Made by a program: the position numbers and the translations under genes. DNA of 64,000 bases, taken from the NCBI GenBank assembly GCA_040437565.1, contig JBDOQK010000034.1, positions 1-64,000 of the forward strand, read 5' to 3'. Every line of letters begins with the position of its first letter. Positions within the stretch are counted from its first letter, which is position 1. Below the pieces are notes generated by a model. That model searched no databases. It was not told where the DNA came from and saw nothing but the letters and a program-made list of their open reading frames with translations. The stretch comes from Albugo candida. Its lineage: Eukaryota; Oomycota; Peronosporomycetes; Albuginales. Positions 56,518 through 64,000 of this stretch are shown piece after piece.

Positions 56518-57624
56518 CTATTGAAGGTGTGCAGAGTAATAGGTCTTGTACCATTCCCACGTCTTTTGTAAGCCCAGTTCAAGAGAAGTCATCGGCTCGT
56601 AACCGAGCATACTTTTCGCTTTTGTGATATTAGCACATGTTCGAGGCACATCGCCTGGTTGATTTGACACGACATCGATTTTTGCTTTTTTGCCAACAAG
56701 CTTTTCAATGATTTCAATAAATTGACGCAGGAGAATTGGATTGCCATTGCCGAGATTGAATATCCCATAACCAGTTGCTTTGTCAAGACTCAAGAGGATG
56801 CCGTCAACTATGTCGTCGATGAATGTATAGTCCCGGGAGGAACTTCCATCGCCAAACTGCTTGATCTGTTCACCTCGTGCGATACAATCCATGAATTTGA
56901 ACGGTGCCATATCTGGCCGACCACGAGGCCCGTACACCGTGAAAAATCGCAAGCCTATACAATTCATTTGGTACAAACTATGATAAGTGTAAGCCAATAA
57001 CTCGCAGCTTTTCTTCGTGGCTGCATATGGACTTATAGGGTGATCGACTGAATCCGTTTCACTGAACGATGTCTTCTCGCTCCCACCGTAAACGGAACTC
57101 GACGAAGCGTAAATAAATTTCTGTACGCGGAATCGACGACAAGCCTCAAGTAAAACTGTTGTTGCGGTTATGTTGGCTCGAATATAAAGTAGAGGATTCT
57201 CAATGCTGGGCCGAACACCTGCGCGAGCAGCTAAATGAATAACGCTATCAGGCTTCGTTTCGGTCATAATGCGCTGAATCAAATCTTCATCGCAGACGTC
57301 CCCGATGTAGACCGTCACTCGTTCTTTATCAAAACTTTTCACGAGGTCATCGAGATTTGATTGTTTCAATGCTACATCGTAGTAGTCGTTCAGTTCATCA
57401 ATTATGATGACATCATCCCCACGCAGCAACAGAGCTTTGCAGGTGTGATACCCAATGAATCCTGCACCACCTGTCACGAGAAATCGTTTTTTTCTCTCTA
57501 TTTCCGAAGATATCGATACGGCTTCACTGAGAGATTTTGATGAAATTAAGCTTGAGTCGATGTGCGATGCAATTACATCGACGTCCGAAGTCACTGGTTC
57601 TGAGACACTAATTGATGGTAACAT
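56518..57624 (-). CDS. UDP-glucuronate 4-epimerase-like NAD-dependent epimerase
   Basis: A single-exon gene, ATG at 57624, 368 residues. After a 45-residue Ser-rich leader comes a short-chain dehydrogenase fold: NAD-binding TGGAGFIG (51-58), GDV (108-110), HLAARAGVRPSIENP (130-144), SSSSVYG (174-180) and the catalytic YAATK (Y200, K204), followed by LRFFTVYGPRGRPDMAPFKF. The RAGVRPSIENP and GPRGRPDMA blocks are those of UDP-glucuronate 4-epimerases (plant GAE, bacterial capsule epimerases), which interconvert UDP-GlcA and UDP-GalA for cell-surface polysaccharide. The leader has no convincing transmembrane helix, unlike plant GAEs, so a cytosolic enzyme is likely. The exact sugar substrate cannot be proved from sequence. 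Confidence 0.88.
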   Translation of the reverse strand: MLPSISVSEPVTSDVDVIASHIDSSLISSKSLSEAVSISSEIERKKRFLVTGGAGFIGYHTCKALLLRGDDVIIIDELNDYYDVALKQSNLDDLVKSFDKERVTVYIGDVCDEDLIQRIMTETKPDSVIHLAARAGVRPSIENPLLYIRANITATTVLLEACRRFRVQKFIYASSSSVYGGSEKTSFSETDSVDHPISPYAATKKSCELLAYTYHSLYQMNCIGLRFFTVYGPRGRPDMAPFKFMDCIARGEQIKQFGDGSSSRDYTFIDDIVDGILLSLDKATGYGIFNLGNGNPILLRQFIEIIEKLVGKKAKIDVVSNQPGDVPRTCANITKAKSMLGYEPMTSLELGLQKTWEWYKTYYSAHLQ

Positions 57625-57639
57625 TGTGTGCGGCGTTTA

Positions 57640-58208
57640 AACTGCTGAAAAAATAGTGAGTCTTTTGTCAGAGATTTTGCACGTAGCGTTCCAGGTATAG
57701 AAACATTGCCATTGCATCATAAGATTAGAAGCCGATGATTAGAGTAGACGCCCTATAAAGCCCGTCTAATTGTGTTACGAACTGCCCCTGTGTAAGAATA
57801 GATTTCCCTGCGATATCGGCTCCACGAGACATGAGACTTATTTTATCCCAGTGGATCTGAGTGTCTGTTAAATCTATGAGTCGATTCTCAATGAAACATG
57901 CTGCTTCCTCAGAGTTTTATTAAGCCAAATAGCAGCATCGGATTATAATTTGGCATATTCACAATTGTTCTATAATTCAGTAAGGTAACATTTAGCTATG
58001 AAGGACCTCGTGCAATGTTTTCAGTTAATGTTGAAGCCTAGTCAAAATACTGATTGAGCGCTAATCTCACGTCTTTTTTGAACACAAGGTCGACAATTCG
58101 CTTGATGCATTAGTTCCAGTGTACAGCTGAGCGCAGGTAAAATTGATTGATAGCATTATTATGACTATTACTATGGCTGCTGCTTTCAATGGCAGCAAAG
58201 GACGCTCT
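57640..58208. other. Spacer between epimerase and SUN-domain gene
   Basis: About 570 bp with no gene seen. It should contain the epimerase promoter and the 3' end of the SUN-domain gene. Confidence 0.45.
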
Positions 58209-60510
58209 CTAATCGGTTCGGATATCAGCAATTCTTGAACTTGATTTGCTGCCTTGACGTGTGTGAAGAAAGCGAAACAGATTTGGTTCGGCGATTATTT
58301 TTTGCCGAAGTGTTTTCCTCTCGATCGCAAGATCATCCCAAGAAGTTCCAAATCGCTGTTCTCGATTTACAAAGCGAGGTCCACGACCGTCGAATAAAAC
58401 ATCTCGCAAAGCGTCAAATGAGGCATCGTCATACTCCAGATCTTCGGTATCGTAGTCACTCCGATTTAATAGTCGAAGGAGGTCTCGCAGATCGGCTCGT
58501 CGTTTGCATTTTTTCAAACACCGAAATAGAATCCGCAAGAGGAAGAAGCCAATCACGAAAACAGAGAGAACAATGGCACACACAATGCCGGCTTTCATGG
58601 TAGTGATGATTTCCCGCAGTAGCATCATATCATTCTACAAATCCTATTAGACAACCTGCGAGAGTAAACAGCAGTTAGATACGTACCCAAAGAAAAGCAA
58701 CATCATTTCTTAAATCATCGATAGCGAGCTGACTCTCGATCCGATTCAAATTGCTTCTATTTTCGTCTTGTTCTGTTTTCAATCTCTGAATTTCAAGGTC
58801 ATTTTCATGCATTTGCGTTTGCAAGGTCTTACCATCGCACGGATTAAATCTTTGAGCTCACTGAGGTTTCTTGTAAACATTTCCTCATGTTTCTGAATGC
58901 CACAAATCGCTGAGCTGGAATCAGTTATAAGAATATAAGTAAAACCTGCAATAATCCGGACAACGCCGAGCTTTCTTGTTGAAAGTGTTCCATGCTTTTT
59001 ACCAATAAAGTTTGATTTATCTCTAACATGTGTACTATACAAATGATAATTAGTTGGTGTTCTAGGCTTTACGGAGAATGCTTACATTTTCTGGTGATAC
59101 GGATAAAGATACTCTCTAGTCGACTAAAGCCTTGTCCTTGATGCGCCGGAACCGCAGTCAGACTAGCCGAAGACTCGAATGGGGTTGTGTTGGCCTTGCG
59201 GTAAGATATAGCTGATGGAGCGATTGAACCCGAAGCTTGTCCATTTTCGTGTACAGAGTCTCTATCCATCGCGGATTCTGTTGGCGCTTCCATGTTGACA
59301 TGTTTTCCGCTTTCACGAGAGTCGATCATACCATTCCAATTTCCTGATACAATAAACTCATTGGCAGCACAAGTCTCATTCCCAAAAGTAAATCTTGATT
59401 CTTTTTGTGCAGCCTCGACTTCCCTTTTTTTGTCAGAAAAGGTACACTGCCCCAACTCGATTTGCTCTTCCTTTTCATCCGTATCTCCAATAGCGTCAGT
59501 GAGGTCGTTTTCGTTCAAATGTGTGTGTGAAACCAAATTGACATCCTCTTCGATGTGTTTTTCTAATTGAGATATTACTTGAGAAAACGATTTTCCATAA
59601 ATTCTGAATAAAGAGATCAATAAGACTTTTGTAAATAGGTACTCAGCGATGCATCTTACTTGATTTGACTCAATGTGCAGTAGTATTCTGCTCCGTAATG
59701 ATTCAGCAGACGAACTTTGATATAACGAACGTGTTGTTTCGAATTCAATGGAAAAACTTGTTCTCCTTGTATCTGTTGTGCTGTGAAATTCCCCAGTACA
59801 TACCACGTATCTGTAGGGTAATTGAGGCTTCCAAGGATCAAGAAATCTTTTACCGGTGAAGAAAATTGCTCAAAATTGGCAATTGTGATTGCCTCTGCAT
59901 GGACATCTTCTGATAAACTAATAAGCACCCATCTTGCGGATTTTTCGCACGGAAAAAGCATGTATCGATCTTTGCAAGCACAAGTAAGTTTGTAGGATTC
60001 TTGACTTCGCTTGCTGCATCCAAAATTGTAGCTCCTGCATCCAGAGATGCGTAATTCTGACGCTTACTTCCGGTATCTTGGTCATATATCTCAGAACCGA
60101 TATTATCCTGTGCACTTTTCGTATCGCTAGCTTCCAAAACCTCATCTTCGTCCATTTCTATCGCCTTAAAGCCTCCCTCAGAGATATCGTTAGCGCCAGA
60201 AGGCTCGCTATCGTCATGGATTCTATCGATTTGTGTGTCATCTCGGACTTTGCTAGCATCTAAATGACCCTCAGCGTCAGATTGTGCTACACGCTCTGGC
60301 TCTGTGTCGGGAGTCAAGATTGCGTTCACATTGCGCATGCACAGAGACAGACTAAGGCAGACCCANNNNNNNNNNNNNNNNNNNNNNNNNNNNNNNNNNN
60401 NNNNNNNNNNNNNNNNNNNNNNNNNNNNNNNNNNNNNNNNNNNNNNNNNNNNNNNNNNNNNNNNNCAGAGACAGACTAAGGCAGACCCACAAAACCCAGC
60501 TTTTATTCAT
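58209..60510 (-). CDS. SUN-domain membrane protein, SUCO/SLP1 type
   Basis: The start ATG at 60510 lies right of the gap at 60366-60465. When the 24-bp overlap is merged, the N terminus reads MNKSWVLWVCLSLSLCMRN, a signal peptide. An acidic region follows (about 60.3-60.1 kb), then a SUN domain: NYASLDAGATILDAASEVKN, YMLFPCEKSARWVLISLSED, AITIANFEQFSSPVKDFLIL, TWYVLGNFTAQQIQGEQVF and NHYGAEYYCTLSQIK. A 56-nt intron (59659-59604) joins in phase to IYGKSFSQVISQLEKHIEED. A 51-nt intron (59085-59035) and a coiled coil follow. A 52-nt intron (58686-58635) leads to the last exon with a transmembrane helix (AGIVCAIVLSVFVIGFFLL). SUN proteins of this class are known to sit in the ER/nuclear envelope. 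One-base phase breaks occur near 59.96 kb and in the coiled coil. Total about 650 residues. Confidence 0.83.
60366..60465. other. Assembly gap in the signal peptide of the SUN-domain gene
   Basis: A run of 100 N. 60342-60365 equals 60466-60489 exactly (24 bp). Merging this overlap restores an in-phase signal peptide. Confidence 0.8.
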
Positions 60511-60854
60511 TTACTATCGAATATTACATACTTGAGTGAGCACGGTAGAGTACGGTGGTATGATAATGGGAGCCTGAAAGGATTCAATCCGAGAGCTAAG
60601 CAATATTAGAGTGCCTTGTTTTCGTTCATGAATGCAGCATTATCTGACCGTAAAAGTTAATGGCTTCATGAATATGCCGTATCCATACTACGAATGCAAT
60701 CTAACTGTTCTTTTAGTCAGTCAAATGGGTACCTAACTCGACGAACAGACCTCTAAACTGACAAATATATGTGTCACAATCGCGATGCACTCCCGAAGCC
60801 GACTGTAAATCGAGTCATTTTGTAACAATTAAAAGTAGAGACATCCTCCACCCA

Positions 60855-63157
60855 ATGTCTGATCTCGTTTTAGTGGCATTAGGCATTGAACATGTCTGCT
60901 CTAATTGCAGGAAGAAAACGGTTGCTTTGCATGTAGGAGTACTACTCTGCATTCTAATTTTCATCAAGTCAGTCCATGAAAGGCTTTCCAAATTCCTAGT
61001 GACCAATCAAGACAAAGAGAAAAATTCAATCGTTCGATGTTTTGACGACTTCATAGCCAAGCGTAAGAAGCGAGTAAGAAGACAACACTCCATGCGAACC
61101 CAATTCGAGAATCTTGCATCAAATCAGTGCGTACCGTTTCCGCCTATCGAAGGTGAAAGGATCGGTCTGGCCGCTACATCGTCTGGTTCTATCATCAGTT
61201 TGCAGGCGAAATGGCCGAAAAACATATTAATGGAAGGGATGATAAAGACGAGAAAGTCTTCAGTATCCGTCATGCATGAGCGATATTGTGTGGCGTTTGT
61301 AGAAGCGGATTCTGGTGGCAGTTTGATGGTCATACTGCGATCATTCAAGTCACAACAAGTCTTTTATCAGTCGAGAAATAGTAGACACTCAAAAGCAGAG
61401 CGTAGAAAGCATCGCTTCTATCAGAATCCCTCGTCAATTTCCCGGGAAGAGCTCAATGGCTTACCGTTAAGTGTTCGAGACGCGTCTATCAGTGAGTATC
61501 AATTGACATGGATGAAAGACTGGGACGGAAAAGGTAAATTTCATCATTATACGTATGGTTTTCAGATGGAATCAATGGATGGAAAAGTATTTCAATGTGT
61601 TGCTCAGTCAAGATCAGAAAAGAGAAGATGGCTGAGGATTGTGGATGTATTGCGGCAATTGAAGGTCGCAAATAGCAAAGACCCTTACTTTTTTCCAAAA
61701 AGCACGCGAGTTCGAGGAACATTGCGATCCAAAGAAGAGGTAAAAAATGATCAGATAACGCATCATTTGAGCTATGAACGGGATCGAAAGAGTTCTGAGG
61801 CGAGTTTATGCAACGACGATGACGATGATTTACAGTCAACTGTATCGGAATGTGCTTCGTCTCCACGAACCGAATCTGATAATATTGAAGAATACAAAGA
61901 AGATGAAAGGAAATTGGATCACTTGACTCGAATAAGTGGACTGATCGATTTATCACAAAGGCAAGAAAGCANNNNNNNNNNNNNNNNNNNNNNNNNNNNN
62001 NNNNNNNNNNNNNNNNNNNNNNNNNNNNNNNNNNNNNNNNNNNNNNNNNNNNNNNNNNNNNNNNNNNNNNNACGCGAGTTCGAGGAACATTGCGATCCAA
62101 AGAAGAGGTAAAAAATGATCAGATAACGCATCATTTGAGCTATGAACGGGATCGAAAGAGTTCTGAGGCGAGTTTATGCAACGACGATGACGATGATTTA
62201 CAGTCAACTGTATCGGAATGTGCTTCGTCTCCACGAACCGAATCTGATAATATTGAAGAATACAAAGAAGATGAAAGGAAATTGGATCACTTGACTCGAA
62301 TAAGTGGACTGATCGATTTATCACAAAGGCAAGAAAGCAGTATTTTGCTGGACACCGAACTGCTTCTGGAAGCTGTTCAAGAAAATAACACAAGGGGTGA
62401 GAAACCTAATATCGACACAATCATCAACTCAAACCTTCAATCTTCCAGTGGGCAAAGTTTGAGGTCTGATGAGATTCAACATATTGGTCACGGTGCCCAA
62501 AGCCGGCAAGATTACACTTCATTTGGGTCTAGTGAGATTGATAGTGTGGATTTGGACTTGGAATTGACAACCGAAAAACTCGACTTGATTCCATCCAAAT
62601 TCCAATTTGATAATCAGGAATTGTCACGAAAGTTTGACCCATCACTTCAAGTCTTGCAATTCCAATTCGGTCGATTAGGTGATGGAGAGCGTCGGTTGGA
62701 GCGCACGAATTGGCTGAACGAATATGTGTACCGAAAAGCAAAGTCATTCAACGGATATGACAATTTGGATCTGATCTTCCAGCTCCATGATGCAAAACAG
62801 CAAGTTGCATCAGTCCAAGAAGCTACCAGCGATCGACTCAGCGTGAGAGACAGTAAACGGAGATTTTCAAGCACATCCGATTTTGAGATTTCTGATTCTG
62901 ATACATCGATTTCACGTAAACAATCACATGCAAGAAGCTCCTCTGCGATCGCTTTGGACCCTTTTTATAAGAGCACTCAATTGATGGCTTCCACGCTAAG
63001 CAAGCAACGTCTTGGCTACGTCGGTGGAATGACATGCCAGCCCACTTTGATTCCAGCAATGTGTTTCTTACATATAGCTGCGCAATCAAGAGATCAAATG
63101 CATAGAATGATTACAAATGTGAATTCAGAGGATAGAACCGCTGAAGAAGAGAATTGA
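60855..63157 (+). CDS. Membrane-anchored PH-domain protein
   Basis: The ATG at 60855 is the first in the frame. When the exact 268-bp overlap across the gap is merged (61704-61971 equals 62072-62339), the frame is continuous to 63157 and encodes 644 residues. That the merge keeps phase supports a single gene. A hydrophobic segment (ALHVGVLLCILIFI, residues 24-37) is probably a membrane anchor. A basic region follows, and then a pleckstrin-homology fold at about 127-268: EGMIKTRKSSVSVMHERYC at its start, YTYGFQMESMDGKVFQCVA, and the invariant Trp of the last helix in SEKRRWLRIVDVLRQL. The PH core is split by a basic insert of about 40 residues. The C-terminal half is acidic and Ser-rich and has no recognised domain. 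PH domains bind phosphoinositides; the partner is unknown. Confidence 0.75.
61972..62071. other. Assembly gap inside the PH-domain gene
   Basis: A run of 100 N. 61704-61971 equals 62072-62339 exactly (268 bp), so the two contigs overlap and no sequence is missing. Confidence 0.9.
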
Positions 63158-63261
63158 ATGCAAGCGACGGAACTTGTATATTTGTATTTCCTCGTACTTT
63201 TGGTTTATTTCCACAACAGCTATTATTAAACAGGCTAATTGACTTCAACCTGAAAGATCTA

Positions 63262-63837
63262 ATGTCTTCCTGTCAAGTACTTTTGCATTCTTATGACGCG
63301 TTCTCATGGAGTCAGTCGAAGAGGTATGCAGAAGTGAAGATTGGTGGTCACTCGCTGGATCACAAGCAAATCTTTCACAAGAGAAAATTCAATTCGCAGA
63401 GTTCAGGCAGTAGGGAAAGTATACATTATCGTTCGTCGCGAGCGTACGCTTTTGTGCCTCCAAAACCGCTAATTTATGCGTCTACAAAGATCGGAGGACA
63501 CGAACTCGATCATGTTCCTTTCATTCACCGAGGCAAACCTTCTGGTCCTATCCTTCTGTTGACTGAACTTGCGTGTGATCAGAGCGCTGATGCTCGCAAA
63601 TGCGGCATAACTTCTCAAATTGTAGAAAGCGCTTTTCCGAGCGTCAAACTTTGCTGTCACAATGGAAAATCGCATGAAATATCCTCGATGACAAGTAAAA
63701 AGCATAAATCTGGCGAAAAAAGCGCAGGAATCTCCAATCCGTCAACGATCAATCACAATGACGAAAAGGGACTCGATCCTTTCGGAATGTTTACTTTAAC
63801 AGCGTCAAGCTTTCGGATGTGCTTACTGCTCAAGCAG
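63262..63837 (+). CDS. Open frame cut by a gap, KIGGHxLDH repeat, partial
   Basis: From an ATG at 63262 (MSSCQVLLHSYDAFSWSQ) the frame is open for 192 codons up to the gap at 63838. The motif KIGGHSLDHKQIFHK recurs 51 residues later as KIGGHELDHVPFIHR, an internal repeat. Basic and Ser-rich parts follow, ending with GLDPFGMFTLTASSFRMCLL. It lies 104 bp downstream of the PH-domain gene on the same strand. The sequence right of the gap (63938-64000) repeats 63575-63637, so the contigs overlap and the gene continues beyond the window. No family was recognised. It may be part of the same transcription unit as the PH gene if the stop at 63157 were spliced out, but I see no evidence for that. Confidence 0.5.
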
Positions 63838-64000
63838 NNNNNNNNNNNNNNNNNNNNNNNNNNNNNNNNNNNNNNNNNNNNNNNNNNNNNNNNNNNNNNN
63901 NNNNNNNNNNNNNNNNNNNNNNNNNNNNNNNNNNNNNGTGATCAGAGCGCTGATGCTCGCAAATGCGGCATAACTTCTCAAATTGTAGAAAGCGCTTTTC
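63838..64000. other. Assembly gap and start of an overlapping contig
   Basis: Ns fill 63838-63937. 63938-64000 repeats 63575-63637 exactly, so the next contig begins inside sequence already present on the left. Confidence 0.9.

Noticed and set aside
1-64000. tRNA, rRNA genes or CRISPR arrays
   Set aside because: I looked for tRNA-like T-arm boxes and spaced direct repeats; nothing formed a credible cloverleaf or array. A covariance-model scan would be needed to exclude a divergent tRNA.

Overview
The window is nuclear DNA from a eukaryote, most likely an oomycete and most compatible with a zoosporic, AT-rich one such as Albugo (white rust). This is inference from several signs: GT-AG introns of only about 35-57 nt, compact conserved genes separated by repeat-rich spacers, oomycete-style MULE, copia, gypsy and LINE remnants, a fused NUP98-NUP96 gene, a probable flagellar protein, and short secreted proteins. 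There are no rRNA genes, CRISPR arrays or operons. The sequence is a draft scaffold with eight 100-N gaps.

Layout. 0-9.7 kb: Ty3/gypsy and Ty1/copia fossils in gene-poor DNA. 9.7-12.0 kb: a decayed DDE DNA transposon whose protein matches a family I know from mushroom-forming fungi. 12.5-14.6 kb: short proteins, two with signal peptides, around a 12-bp minisatellite made of TGACGT units. 15-20.1 kb: NUP98-NUP96 on the minus strand, with many reading-phase breaks in its Nup98 half. 20.7-21.2 kb: a possible small spliced gene. 26.2-27.2 kb: a WDR5 orthologue. 29.6-32.7 kb: a dead LINE. 36.9-41.4 kb: an unidentified cysteine-containing minus-strand gene, present twice only because of an unmerged assembly overlap. 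44.6-49.3 kb: two MULE-type transposons and a smaller TIR element packed side by side. 49.7 kb: a relic of the unidentified gene. 51.5-54.0 kb: gamma-SNAP and a convergent multi-exon gene with repeated DIxGA motifs, probably axonemal. 56.5-57.6 kb: a UDP-sugar epimerase. 58.2-60.5 kb: a SUN-domain (SUCO/SLP1-like) membrane protein. 60.9-63.2 kb: a membrane-anchored PH-domain protein. 63.3 kb to the end: an open frame cut by the window edge.

The genes do not form a pathway. They are housekeeping functions (nuclear pore, chromatin methylation scaffold, vesicle fusion, cell-wall sugar supply, ER/nuclear-envelope membrane, flagellum) set among transposon graveyards, with one short stretch that looks like a secreted-protein locus.

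Two technical facts matter to any reader. Six of the eight gaps are flanked by exact direct duplicates, so the apparent duplications of WDR5, of the 37-kb gene and of part of the PH gene are almost certainly unmerged contig ends. Conserved genes also carry single-base phase breaks, several at homopolymers, which suggests sequence error rather than widespread gene death.
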